Position numbers and translations under genes: made by a program. A stretch of DNA of 64,000 bases, taken from positions 3,293,501 through 3,357,500 of the forward strand of contig CM034392.1 in NCBI GenBank assembly GCA_019925095.2, written 5' to 3'. The stretch is from Dendrolimus kikuchii. Lineage: Eukaryota > Arthropoda > Insecta > Lepidoptera > Lasiocampidae. Positions 33,821 to 46,900 of the stretch are shown here, one piece after another. The notes below the pieces were generated by a model that was not told the DNA's origin, did no database searches, and saw nothing but the letters and a program-made list of their open reading frames with translations. How positions within the stretch are numbered: position 1 is the stretch's first letter; each line of letters starts with the position of its first letter.

Positions 33821-34199
33821 ATACCACAGTTGTATGTATATAGGGCGCAACAACTCCAACTTCTCTCTCGTTTTGATATTTAAAAAACATGATTTTGAAT
33901 CAACAATTTATTATTAAAAACATATTGTTCAGACCAAATGAGGCCATGCGCCCATTTTACGAACAGTGTGCGGCTGACTCTGAGCGGCCTATCGGCCGCT
34001 AACTCAATGTCGAGTTAGCAGCGAACTGTAGCATATTAGCCGCGAAGCGCTTGCAAACTCTTCGAAGGCAAGGTAAACGGTTAGTATATAGCGCTCCGGC
34101 GTAGTGAGCGAACTACGCTGCCGATCGCGCGCATCGTTCGCTGCTAATCGGCCGCTCACCGAATGAGTCGGCAAACAAAACGCCGCAAACCGACACTAC

Positions 34200-34580
34200 A
34201 TTTAAAATTACAGAGGCAAACTGCTGCTCACTGTTCGTCTAGTGCGGCTCCAGAGCTGCATGTGGCTCTTTGGCTCCTTAAGTGCGACTCTGATACAAAT
34301 ATCCACGGCAGGCGCAATAATAAATCTTATTGATGAAAACTTGGAATCACGACTAAAATTAAAAACAACAACATACAAACCTGACTTACTCAAACTTCCC
34401 AAGGAGATGCAAGCACATTGTTCGCATTAATAAATATTTATTAAGTATGAAATTTAGTTTTATTTAGTGTACTACTTATTTATTGTAAAACAAGCAGATT
34501 TGGCTCCCATTTTTTTTTTTTAAATTGTTGTAATGCTCATATTTGGCTCTTTGGTTAATAAGTTTGCCGATTACTGGTCT
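34200..34580 (+). mobile_element. hAT-like (ZBED-type) transposase C-terminal remnant
   Basis: A plus frame ending at 34430 encodes INLIDENLESRLKLKTTTYK and ends MQAHCSH-stop, the usual C-terminus of ZBED/hAT transposases. Terminal-like GCCGATTACTGGTCTAG follows at about 34565. Confidence 0.6.
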
Positions 34581-35079
34581 AGTGGGTGTCCTAAAACAAA
34601 AATTCCAAAGAAATTTTATTAAAACTATTTTTTTATCTAATTTGGTCTAAAGACAGTTTTAAATAGTCAGAAAGCCAGAGAATAAGGAATGAAAATTGTT
34701 GCTAACTATACTTGACTTTCTTTATATATTTTCAACCTATTTATGGATATCATCATGGTTTATGGTTTAATATAGTTATTTTTTGTGAATAAAACAAATA
34801 TATATTTATAAAGGAATCCTTTATTGTTTTCATTTACGTAAGAAAATTCTCCTAGTTATGCGATAACTAAATTACATTAAACAACATAAATATCTAATAT
34901 CAAATGGTTGTGGCTCATGTCCCATTTATATAATCATAAATTCATTAATATTTTATTAACAAGAATAATTTCATCACTTTTGTGATAGTTCATTAATTTT
35001 AACTAATTTTTATTGACAGCCGAAGATCAGACAGATACACGAACTCAAGTTATCGTAATTTATATTTTATTTAAGTTTA

Positions 35080-35392
35080 TGGCTTGACAGCTAGGCCTTT
35101 AAGCCAGATCTGAGTTTACAATATAGTTTCATTTTCTTAAGCCTATGTGTAGCACAGCTGAACTGTAGGTAATCAGCTAATGTGCCATTCAACGGAGTTC
35201 TTGTGACAACTCTAAAGGCCACATTTGACTATACAGTTCACATTTCTCAAAAAACACATAATTACTACTCAAAAACTATCAATATCCAACAACGATTGTT
35301 AATTTTAGAGTAATTTTACATACACATTTTTAGAAAATAAAACTGCACAGCACGACCTCTCCTTTCAGTTCCCGCCAAAAACTCTCAAGTTA
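35080..35392 (+). repeat. Interspersed repeat R1, with a short partial copy at 35460-35500
   Basis: GGCTTGACAGCTAGGCCTTT, CATTCAACGGAGTTCTTGTG and TTTCAGTTCCCGCCAAAAAC. A second partial head (GGCTTGGCAGCTAGGCATTT) follows 70 bp later. Confidence 0.75.
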
Positions 35393-36099
35393 TCGTAACA
35401 TCAACAACACTCAGAGTTCGAACTAGAAATGTTAAGAAACCATAAATACAGTTTTTTTAGTTTATGGCTTGGCAGCTAGGCATTTAAGTCAACAGAGAGA
35501 CACCACACCATAAACAGAGAAAGAAATCCAGGTTTCCAAGTTGGGATATTCATCCCAAAAAAAAAATATTGGTTGTGTCATAAATTTATTTAAATAGATA
35601 TAAAATTTTGTCTCTAAAATGAAAATTTTAAACCAAGCGCTAAAATGTATTTAATAATGTCGGCTGTATGGGATGTTATGTTACTTTTGGCATAAAAAAT
35701 ACATCAACCTGGGGTAAATTTCAAAACCTCAATCTGGATGTCTCTATCATATATTTAGACTTTAAATAATTCCATTTTGATTCGATTTTGAGATAGTCCC
35801 AATTCAACAACGTAGACAACTTTTAAGTTCGTTGTAACATGTGCTCCGTGACTTGAGTTCGCGAATCCTGCCAAAAAAATAGTGGAGGGGATGCGAAATA
35901 CAATGTTTTTGTATAAAAAAGAACTAACAGCTAAATCAATAAACAACAAAGAACTCTTATGCGCAAGTTTAAATACATTTGTAACAATATAAATAAGTAA
36001 TCAAATTCAAAACAACCTCTTTATACTTTATAAATAATGTTGACTGCACGAATTCTGAATACCGTTTCTCCAATGAAAAGAGATAAAGTTTTAAATAAT

Positions 36100-36266
36100 A
36101 TAAAAACGGACTACTCTGGTGTTGATCCCAGACACCCAGACCATAGTAAATAGCGGAGAGTTCGTTTACGGAATTTACCCATGCCAGGAATCGAACCATG
36201 AGCCTCTGCGTTGTAGTGAGCTATGCCGGCAAAGGCTTAGCTCGCTCAACCACAGAGGCGGTCAAA
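36100..36266 (-). mobile_element. tRNA-derived SINE (family T1)
   Basis: Inverted copy: GGACTACTCTGG, GGAATCGAACC and CTCAACCACAGAGGC. Confidence 0.75.
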
Positions 36267-36496
36267 AATGTATATATATATAGTCCACTATATTATTTTA
36301 AATTACTTTAAGATATATCGACGAACGAATTTTTGTATACAGTTAAAAACGTCTTTAAAATTTATTTGCAGTGATTTATTCTAGCCCAACAGAAGCCGAC
36401 CTAAAAGGCCAATAAATTCTACAGAACTAGATGGCGGCATAGATCGTTTTTTTTTTCTTTTTGACGTGTTATTGTTTAAATTATTTAGACTATATA

Positions 36497-36757
36497 GCGC
36501 GTTCCTTTAGTAGCTCACAACGCCCATAACGCTCCGTCAGCCGTTCCACCTGGCGACCGCGGTCGTTATAGACGTGGCGAAAACGTAACTAATGACGTCA
36601 TCATTTTTGATCGCGCAACGGTCACAATGACCCATGTCAAGAGGTAGGTCGAATAACCGTTCCACTAGAGCTTATTATTGTAACGCCCGCAAGCAAGTGG
36701 AACGGGAAAAATCGCGGTCGTGTACGTGATCGTTGTGCGCTACTAATGGAACGCGCT
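36497..36757. mobile_element. MITE-A copy
   Basis: GCGCGTTCCTTTAGTAGCTC to CGCTACTAATGGAACGCGC, with clear terminal inverted repeats. Confidence 0.82.
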
Positions 36758-37080
36758 GATAGTATTGTTATTTATAATAAAGCCGAAGTTTTGCGGTTTA
36801 TTTTTTTTAGTTTATAAACGGACTTAATTGACACAATTTTCTAATATCTAACTTTTATAATTGCTTGAAGACAAAACAATGGCTTTTCAAACTGCTTAAA
36901 TATGCAGTTAAAAATATTGTAACGATTAAGTTCATTTATTTTTTTAGATTCATTGCTCCATTCCTATCGCAAATAAAAATCCTGAAAATTGAAAATCTTA
37001 AGAAGATGCTTTTAACTAATTTAATATAAAAAAACATGGTTTAACTATTAAAACGTTAAAGAAATATGACTGTAGTGGAA

Positions 37081-37265
37081 CTTACAAGCCAATAGATGGC
37101 GCTGTGCAATAATTGATGTCACAAACGTTTCCCGAAATATACAAAGGTATATACACAACAGATGGGCCTAGGCCCGCGAGGAACAACATTAGCCTCGCTG
37201 GAAGATCTTCCTTTGAGACGGAGGAGCATTCCATCTCGCTCCTCCAACCGTTAGGGTCACTCCCC
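37081..37265 (-). repeat. Second copy of the 4.76-5.38 kb repeat (short form)
   Basis: CAAGCCAATAGATGGCGCTG and GAGACGGAGGAGCATTCCAT lie only about 110 bases apart here, so most of the middle of the longer copy is absent. Confidence 0.65.
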
Positions 37266-37870
37266 CTACATGACCTGTGGCGCCATCTTCTAATCGTGTA
37301 CAATGTAGAAGTTGTTTACAGACCAAATAAATGTTTCTCCTTTCTGTTCTTTCAAGTTTTTCATAGTAAAATTAGGTACTGGACAATTTACAGACCTTAA
37401 TATTCATCTTCCATAATTCGATATAACACAACACAAAGGGAAACTCAATTCGAACAGTCAACATTACATATATATACATAATACCATCCACACAGTAATA
37501 AACGATGTATTTGGTAACTAATTCGTTGAGATAAATACCTTTTTAAATACTTCGCCAGTTCACGAGGGTTTTTCGATAGCTTTTAATAGACTACATTTTT
37601 ACAATAGATAAACATACCTTCGTTTACTATGAACATTATTGTTCGGGCACAATTAAAATCGAAGGTTTGGTACAAACCGGTTCTAAGCTCGGGCCGGTCT
37701 GTACACACGCGAGGGCATATTATTTATGCCGAACAATCTACTTATCTATGGCCAACTGCCCAGTTTTGAATTTAATTCGAAATTCAAAAACGGAAAACCG
37801 TTCTTTTCGCACGCGATCAAGGTTGTAAATAATGCCAAAATACGAAATAAACGCATTATTTCGTGTAAAG

Positions 37871-38171
37871 CAGTGTTTTTCAAACTGTGGGTCGCGACCC
37901 CACGGGGGGTCGTAGAGCCTTCCTCGGGAGGTGGCCGGGAAAAGGGAAAAAGCAATTTAAATTTCTACCTCGTCATTAGGTACTTTCTCAAGTTCAGCAG
38001 CTTTTTGCACAGTATAAGCCCCTAATAATGAGTATGAGTAACAAAATAGAGAAAAAACATAAACGTAGTTTTTTAAATTACTAACTTTTTGTCTGTGTAT
38101 GACTCAAGGGGGTCGCAAAAATTTTTCAACTTGTAATGTGGTCGCGTATTCAAAAATAATGAAAAGCACTG
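37871..38171. mobile_element. hAT-type MITE with perfect 8-bp target duplication
   Basis: It starts CAGTGTTTTTCAAACTGTGG and ends AAAAGCACTG, with GTGTAAAG directly on both sides (37863-37870 and 38172-38179). Internal GGGTCGCGACCCC and GGGGGTCGCAAAAATTTTTC are typical of this hAT MITE group. Confidence 0.88.
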
Positions 38172-38352
38172 GTGTAAAGCCTATTTTGAAATCACTGCAA
38201 CTTAGTAATAACAATATGCATACAATTTTCACAAGACTTGCAAAACAATTGTTTAACGAATATAAAAAAGTATACCGGCTTGCATGGAAAGTAAGCACTG
38301 CTTAGGTAGTTATTTTCGCCTAACCAATAAACAATACTGGGCTCGACAAACA

Positions 38353-38606
38353 GCGCGTTCCATCAGTAGCTCACAACGCCCAAAATGCTCCGTTAGCCGT
38401 TCCACAAGGCGACCGCGGTCGATGTGGTCGTGGCGAAAACGTCACCAATTACATCATCATTTTCGATTACACAACGCTCACAACGACCCATGTCAAGAGG
38501 TGGGTCGAACAGCCGTTCCCGTTGGGTTTACGATTGTAACACCGGCAAGCAAGTGGAACGGGAAAAATCGCTGTCGTGAGCGTTGCGAGTCTCTAATGGA
38601 ACGTAG
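38353..38606. mobile_element. MITE-A copy
   Basis: GCGCGTTCCATCAGTAGCTC to CGAGTCTCTAATGGAACGT. Confidence 0.82.
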
Positions 38607-40600
38607 CCATTATGGATAGACATCTATATGAAACACCTGTATATACCATATAATTATATTAAGAATGATTGAAATACATCAAAATAAATTTAAATCCAGT
38701 AGAATAGTACGATAGGCATACAGATGTACCTACGTCACAGAAAATAATGTTAATAATATTTCCAGATATAATGAAAAATCATAAACTTGCATAAATATTT
38801 TCCCACAATATACCTATCGCTTTTAGAATTGTACGAAAAAGAAAATTCGAAAGAAAATCGCTTGCGAGAATTTTCGCTAGATCTCCTTCAATCACTTCAC
38901 CCCTTTGCTTGCAATGTACAGTCGACAGGGGCAGGTTCGTACAAAAGAAAATAATATTTTAAGACATTATTAGCCTGTGCTTGATTTCATTAAATACTAA
39001 TCATAATTATCGTACAAGACACATAAAAACGGATAAATAAGAATTATTTGAAAAAAAAAACAACAACAACAAAACATGCTAATTTACAATAATAGAGGTA
39101 TAGCAATCACTTTGTATATACAACTTGAAATACAGTACCAACAAGCGAAGCGTTCGTTTTGTTAATTTCTCAATTACGACTCTAAACGTAGCGAATTTAA
39201 TCGGTTGAATGTGCCTAAGACATACATTTCTTCAAAAAAAAAATAACAGTATTCTTCCTCTAAACGTCGTTAGGTATGAACCGATTTTAGTGATATTTAA
39301 AGTATTATAGACTTTACACATAATAGGAGGTCAGTATTTATATAGAAATAATTATTCGCCACATCTCGATGCGGAAGCAAAATTTTATATCAATATAAAT
39401 GTTCTAGTGATTATAAATCACTTTTTTTGCCAACCATACAATAATATGTCGAAAAAGATTCTTGGATCGAAGGTACCGTATTCCATCTGTATTTGAATAC
39501 ATTTTCAATCTCAATTCTTAACGTCTGTCATGTTAGTCACATAGAGAAACAGGAAAGAATGGAAAAATGTTGATTTTTAACAACTCAATAAAGGAAGCTA
39601 GGGCTTTGCTAGCGGTTTTCTCGCCCTTCCCTCACATAAACTAATTTTTTATGATTAAAAAAACCTTATACTCATTATTGGAAATTTATTATAAATACAT
39701 CAACAAATTTCATGATATTCTGCTCACTCATCACTCACAGTATGAATATTACAGCCTGTGTGGTTTTTCTTCTGATGACTTAGTTTTAATAAATAAACCT
39801 ATTAACCGATCTAAATACGAGTATTTGCAAGGTTAACAAATCCTTAGTGAGAAATAAGCATTACTTATTTTCCCCTTGAATTTCAAAATCCACCATTTCC
39901 ATTCTCTCTCTATCAACAACGATGACAGCCAATCACATATCATACAAATCACACATACTCCATCGCGTCCTTCATACAATTTTTAAATCATGCAAAATAA
40001 CTATACATTTGTCCACTTTAACAACTAATTAATTTCTTTAAATTTTTTTAAACATATTTTTACATATTACACAATTAAATATTGTAAAACAATTCTATTA
40101 TAATAGTATTGTAGTGGACAATGTTTGTGACACTTAACAACAGACTCTAGTTAGTGGATCAAATTATTTTTAGAGTTTACTCCTTAAGAACCAATTTTCT
40201 AAGGCCCCCAGTATCGCAATTGTATGAGTGAAATAATGCATGCGTAATTAAAGAGTAAAGCGTTACGTTGTTTTTACTCTTTCTAAAAGAAAAAAATTAA
40301 AATTAAAATAATTTATGGCCCCAAAGAGGTAGTTTTCGCAGAATTGTATGATGAACATGACAAGTATCAAAATAAAATGGAAGTTTACACTACGTCTTAC
40401 AACCACCAGCATATCTAGACACGTGTCAATTTCACTAAACGATTCACGAAAGGCGACCGCTTTGGACCCTCCGATGTTACTTACATATATGAATTTAATC
40501 TTTAATTAATATGTTTGCGACTGTGTTCTGTATTTATATGTATATTTTCTACTGGCAAAATAGATTTATTTTTATAACCTATTATTCGCCCGCATTCGGC
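38607..40600. other. Gene-free AT-rich interval
   Basis: Intergenic between two convergent genes. No coding signature, and no family shared with the rest of the window was recognised. Confidence 0.5.
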
Positions 40601-41591
40601 CACCATCACCGCGAATGTGCATATATTTTTTAATGTTTACGGAGTAAACTCCAGCCGTGCGTCGGAGCTGACACACACATTTTCTTTAATACTGTGGCTA
40701 TGTATAATACGCGCAAAAGTTAAACGCGTCTCGAGTGAACTTAGCTCCGTGAGTTTTCGCAGCTCCAGACCAGTGTTAGCGTTTATTACACGTGTGAGAC
40801 CACCCGGAGAGTGAGAGAGCAAGAAAGCAACGCTCCCCTCAGTTCTATACATACCTAAGCTTATAATTGTGTTCTGCGCAATGATGCGTACGAACTTCAA
40901 GAACGTATCTAACTTTCGCTCGCACTAATAAGTAATATATTACATATATAGTCTCTTAATTTAAATTTGGTTTTCGACCCGTTTCAGTAAACTACAAAAT
41001 CCATTTCAAGGCAAATTGATTCACTGTAAATAATATCTAAATAATAATTTACAACATTTTACATAAATTAAAAACGCTAAAAATAAAATATTCCAGATCA
41101 CATCACATCTACAACTCCTTTTGAAGAAGGTCCCTATTTCAATACTTCTACGTTATACTTACTCATTTACATGGTTCTGCATGACTTGTGTATCTAATCT
41201 GTATGATCAAATCTTCATGAATATCAACTTTTAATTTAAATCTTCAAGAAAAACCTTCACGAAACTGTCCATCGGGTTAGATACTTATGCTGCCTGCTTA
41301 GTACATAGCATTTCAACTATACTCTTTGACAGATAAAACATGAATACACAAAGTATTTAAACTTAATTTAATATCAATATTACATTCAATTTAAAGCTAT
41401 AAAATTATTTTGATCCAAATAACTAGAGTCGTTTACAAGTGGTCATGTCTAGCTACTCATTTCTCACCGACGCTGCGCGCGCGCAGGACCTGTTGGCATG
41501 ATGTCACGCGACTCGATCGGTGATGTCTCTCGTAGATGTCGCCACATGCGCCATGTTGCTTCGACTGCGAAGTCGTGTAACTAAAAAAATA
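40600..41591. other. Intergenic interval with two GC-richer patches
   Basis: The patches at about 40640-40910 and 41460-41580 are GC-richer than their surroundings. The second has a good minus-strand acceptor-like sequence at its edge but no recognised protein. Confidence 0.35.
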
Positions 41592-42109
41592 AATAATGTT
41601 ACACGCCGACAAAAGTGGATACACACCTGCCTGCCATAAAACACACACTTTATTACACGCCGGGCGTTTGTGCTAATAACATTGAAACTGTTTTATGACT
41701 ATCTTCTTTTGTTTACTTTGTGTTTAAAAGTTGTAATTAGAAAACAGCCTATTGTGTATTGTACTCGTTTTTGCCCGTTCGCAGGCATAATTACGCAGGT
41801 GTGCGGATTACATTTTCTGGGAAATTGCGTCGACGCTTACCGGGTAGACATATTGCATCGGTGCATTGAAAAGCGATGGCCCAATGGAGAGATCGTCAGT
41901 CTAGCGAGAACCACGATCAAGGCGAGACTTGTGTACATTCGATAACCTATATAGTGACGGACTTTGCGCGTTATTGAACCGCGCATTACGTTTGAACTGA
42001 TTGTGTTCAGTTATATTTGTACCTGTGTTATACGTGTTTGTATAGTTCAAATAAATTCTATAGTAATTCCAACGGCATTTTTAATTCGAGTCCCGCACTC
42101 GTAAGAATA
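41592..42109 (-). mobile_element. MITE-B copy
   Basis: Same order: TTTACTTTGTGTTTAAAAG, CCCAATGGAGAGATCGTCAG, then the end CCCGCACTCGTAAGAATA (terminal repeat mutated). Confidence 0.75.
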
Positions 42110-42216
42110 ATAAAGGTTTCAATGATGCAATTATAAAGTTGTTTTATAGTAATTAAGGACAATAAAGATAAACGGTTTTGATTCATATTGAGTTAAGAAT
42201 AAGTTGTAGACTTCTT

Positions 42217-42410
42217 TAACCCTTAAGACAACTATCGATATACCAAAAAGCCGCAAGACTAACACTATCACTATCTCGTAATATACCAAGAAAATATACC
42301 CATTTCATACAAATCATACAAATCCTATATAAACAGAGTGAGACAACAACACAATTAACGATCACGTGCACAAACGCGATCTGCACTCTCATCGCGGACA
42401 CATATGTGCT
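42217..42410 (-). repeat. Interspersed repeat R2, inverted copy
   Basis: CCCTTAAGACAACTATCGAT to TCATCGCGGACACATATGTG, very close to the 14.8 kb copy across about 190 bp. Confidence 0.78.
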
Positions 42411-42904
42411 AATAGAGAGCTCAAGGGTAAGACCCTTAAAAAAGCCTACAAACTTACTCTAACTCAATTTGAATAAGACCGAAAGTGTTCTATCTCGAAA
42501 AAAAAAAACTAAATATAACATAATAAATACAAACAATAACTGTGTTAGAGATTCAGTTTACATGAAAAAAATCAAAAATTTCACTCGGAAGGTTGTTCTA
42601 CATAGTAACATATATATATTTTTTTATATAAATAAAATCATATTAACAGAGAAAAATTTCTGTGATTCTCTTTAAGTCAATCTTGCATACCGCACGCTTA
42701 ATAAAACAAAGAAATAAATCAAAAACATTAATTTAGAGATTATATTATAAAAGGTAACAAATTATTATAAAAAATAAATTTGTTCCAACTGCTGTTTGGC
42801 TGTTGGTTGGTGAAATAAAGGATTGTCCTTCTTTTTCACTTTTCCACTAACTACTGGGACGAGTGAAACAAACTAATTGATTTATAAACCTCAATAAATC
42901 GCGC

Positions 42905-43356
42905 AAATTCAGACCTGCAGCCCTGTAGAAACACATTTTATTGCCTTTTTGGCATTTGGACTTCTTTTGTTTACTTCGTGTTTAAAATTTGTGATTGGAA
43001 AAACAGCCCATTGTGTATTGTAATCTTTTATGGCAGTCATTAGCCAGGTGTGATTCTAGGAAATTCGGTCACGCGGCCGAGCAGACATTGCATCAGTGCA
43101 GTATAAAGCAATGCCTCGATTGATGGACGAGGCAGTCGAACGATAGCCACGAGCGAAGCAAGACTTATATACATTCGGTAATCTATTTAGTGACGGCCTT
43201 TACGCATGTTATTGAATTACGATCTTCTGCATTACGTTTGGACTTGTTGTGTTCGGTTATATTTGTGACTGGATTATACGTGTTTGTATAGTTCTAATGA
43301 ACTCTATAATAATCCCAACGGCATTTTAATTCGAGTCCTGCAACTCGTAACAATAT
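42905..43356 (-). mobile_element. MITE-B copy, one end truncated
   Basis: ACCTGCAGCCCTGTAGAAAC to CAACTCGTAACAATAT. It ends about 380 bases from the mitofusin stop codon. Confidence 0.75.
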
Positions 43357-43399
43357 TAATGATGAAATCTCAAAAAGAGCTCTTTCCCTTCACAAAGAG

Positions 43400-43670
43400 A
43401 CAAAAGGTATAGCAGGACTTCTAAGTAAAAACTGCCCCCAATAGAAGTTTTGTTTTATTTTTTATAATCGGCTTTCTACTCCCAAGTATTGGTAAAAAAA
43501 TCGCCACGAGTTAATTTATAATTTTACTTACAAAAAAAAAACGGAAAAATAGGTTTATCAAAAAAAAATCTCGAAAAATACTTAAGATAAAAAACGATCC
43601 CCATAGTAAAAGTAGAAAACGACGCGGGGGCAATTTTTACTTAGAAACCCTGCTATACCCTTTAAATTAC
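43400..43670. mobile_element. MITE-like element with ~38-bp imperfect terminal inverted repeats
   Basis: AAAGGTATAGCAGGACTTCT and, inverted at the other end, AAAGGGTATAGCAGGGTTTC, each followed by AAAAACTGCCCCC-like sequence. It lies 67 bases from the mitofusin stop and probably overlaps the 3' UTR. Confidence 0.7.
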
Positions 43671-43736
43671 ACCGGGAATTAGAAATATAAAACGGCCGTC
43701 ATAATACTCACCATTAGCAAAACATCAGCAACGAGT

Positions 43737-43941
43737 CTAATTACTGTGCTTCAGGAAGGCGTCGTCGAACAACTCCAGCTCGTGGCTGAGGTAGTTGGCC
43801 TTGTTGCGCAGCTTCTTGGCGGACGTGGAGGCCTCGTCCAGCATCTTGATCGCCTCGCGCACCTCGGACAGCTCCGAGTCCATCTCCGTGGTCGCCTCGT
43901 CGATCAGCCGGCAGAGCCGAGCGAACATCGTCGACAGTTCC
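43737..43941 (-). CDS. Marf: Mitofusin terminal exon (HR2)
   Basis: Acceptor GTCTCTCAG, phase 2. It encodes [18 protein letters not shown] and the HR2 coil [19 protein letters not shown], then HSN-TAG. HR2 mediates trans-tethering of mitochondria. Confidence 0.96.
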
Positions 43942-46900
43942 CTGAGAGACGATCATTATTTACAGTTCAGCGGGTACTGTAGATACTCATCCGTGCAGGA
44001 ACGGAGAAAGAATACAATTTCCTGCGTTGGGGCGGCTTATCGTAAGAGGCGACAAAATTGCGCTAGGATCGGCGCGGGCGTAACTACGTTCTAAGTCTCA
44101 TGCCTTTCCTGCCACAAGCGCGGGGCCGTCGGAGGAGGGTGGTTTTAGTGGGTATTAGCCATCTGGGCTCGAGTCTCCACACAAGCCGGTTTTGATTACT
44201 GTTTGGATTGCCCCTTCTGGGAATGCCTCCATGATCGACTATGGTCTAATCCTGGACCCGGTATTGTGAGTAAATAGCATTTCCTCCGCCTGAAAAAAAA
44301 AGAGGCGACAAAACAACCCACAGCCAGGTGGTAGGGTTTCTGCCACCCCTGGTCTAGAGTATGCCGCCATAATAACCTTGACTTTAACCTTGTGTTCCGG
44401 CATTTATTTGTAACGTCCCATGGTGTTGCAAATGTCTATTGGCGATGGTGACCGCTTTCCATGAGGTGGGCCATCTGCCTGTCTGCTGAACTCATGCAAA
44501 AAAAAAACACTATCAAATGTCTTATTAATCACCATACAAAAGGAGCACACGTCCTTCTTCGCCGAAGGCCGCGGAATGCTAGAGATGGGTGACTCTGTAT
44601 GTATGTATGTGTATGATACTGTCACGGTGAAAAACTCACAGCGACAAGCCGTCTAAAAGTATCACTGTGACATGCTACGAAGGAACAACGTTACAAATTC
44701 ACTTCGATTCCCGGAATGATTTTTTTTTTATTGCAGGAGATCAGCAGACAGGCAGACGGCCCACTTGATGGAAAGCGGTTACCATCGCCTATGGACATTT
44801 GCAACACCAAATGTGCTGCAAATGCGCAGCTGAACTCTTAAGACGGACTGGAACCTGGTCACTAATGCCGGAACACAACTCAAGGTTGTTATGGCGACAT
44901 ACTTTAGACCAGGGGTGGTAGCCATCCAGTCGGGCAAATGCCATACCACCTGGCTGTGGGTTGTTAAGTCGCCTCTTACGACAGGCCGCCCCAACGCAGG
45001 AAATTGTATTCTTTCTCGTTGGTCCTTTACGTCACGTCAATCATTCGTTGTCATCGTGAGTCGCGAACGTAGTTCGGTTAACATCGGCACTAATCGGGTT
45101 GATTCGGGTAAGGCGGCGGACGGCTCGCTCGGCCGCGGCAGCGGCATACAGCATTTAGTTGCTAGATAGGCCATAATTATTATTGTTTGTATCACTACGA
45201 CTACAGTACTATGGTTTTGTTTAAATTAATAACTTATTTAAAAAATTCAAAATTTCCAAACATTAAAAAACAGAACTGAGTTATTTTTTTTTTATAGAAT
45301 TAACAAATTAATTTAGGAATATGTAATTAATTATTTAACTACTAGTAATAACCTATTACATATTATTTACCGATTACCGAATACTACATTCTGATGTAAG
45401 TGACTGTCGTGACAAAGTCACGTTGATTTGTCGCTGTGACTTTTTCGTAACTGGAACGTCAGTCACGAATCAGTCACGGCGACCGAAAAAGAACGATTTT
45501 CCTCACGTCTACGGAACACACTTATATCCGTGCAGGAACGGAGAAAGAATACAATTTCCTGCGGCCCGGCGGCCTGTCGTAAGAGGCGACTAAACAACCC
45601 ACAGCCAGGTGGTAGAGTATTTGCTCGACTGGATGGCGACCACTCCTGGTCTAGAGTATGCCGCCATAACAACCTTGTGTTGTGTTCCGGCATTAATGAC
45701 CAGGTTCCAGTCTCCTTTAAGAGAGCAGCAGCGCATTTGTAGCACCTTTGGTGTTGCAAATGTCCATAGGCGATGGTAACCGCTTTCCACCAAATGGGCC
45801 GTCTGCCTGTCTGCTGAACTCCTGCATTAAAAAAAAAAAAAAAAAAAAAAAAAAACTGGTGCGGCGTCGCGAGCGTCGCCTGCTTATATAGACACTACCA
45901 AGTAGGCGTGGGAAAAATGTCACATTTTTGCGATTGGAACATTTGTATCTGGAACAGTAACATGTTCCGGATCACTGATATGTTTCATTTGGAACATTTA
46001 CAACATTGAGTCAAAGATATAAAATCATGGTTGTCTTGTTATGGTACGTTCCGGACTGAGGACACTATACAGTAATTAAATGAGTTAGGTACTAACAATA
46101 ATGTTTATTTACACGAACTTTTTACCTACTATTTACGGAACGGAATATACAATAAACGGTTAATAATAAATCAGTCACTGAACTATAATGTTTATTTACA
46201 CGTTTTTTTTTATATAGTCTTCGCATAATTCGCTTTTTCGAAGCTCACGAATCACGTTCGAAGGAAAAAAATCACAGAAAGCCTCAGCAACAAACTGTTT
46301 TGTTTTGGTTAAATTCAAACAGGCACAAACTGAGGCAACAACAAACAATAATTAGGCGCGAAAGCAAAAAGTACCCTATAGTATCGAAGACACAAACGCC
46401 ATATTGGTCATTATTACGCACAGGGTATCGAAAACAATAATTACATCATGGTACTAGTGTGTAACATTGGTGATTACCGCCGAGGCGCCATTGAGACTCG
46501 AACCGTAGGCGAGGGTCTTAAGAGAGCCGAGGACGGTAATCATCAATACACACGTGTATCATACGACGTTTTTCAACACACTTGTGAATAAAATAACAAC
46601 AAAAACTCATTTTATTTAGTAGATAAAAAAAAGTTATATATGAGTGAAAGTTTTATTTATTAAACACGTACGAGTTAAAATTATCTATTTAAATAAGAAG
46701 TTGCATGAAATGAGCAAGCAATAGGAACATTAATTTATTTGTTCTATAGAACACGATCTTTTTTTTTTTAATAAAAACTTTTTTAAGAACAAAGCAACTC
46801 AACCAATAAAAAATTTAAAAAAAATCTATAACTCACTAGTGAGTTATAATGTTTTTTACTCACAGTTTGATAATGGGTGTCATTCTGTGCCTAATTGCGG

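Noticed and set aside
43746..44094. Two plus-strand frames near the mitofusin 3' exon
   Set aside because: Antisense to the HR2 exon, which has strong protein similarity on the minus strand.
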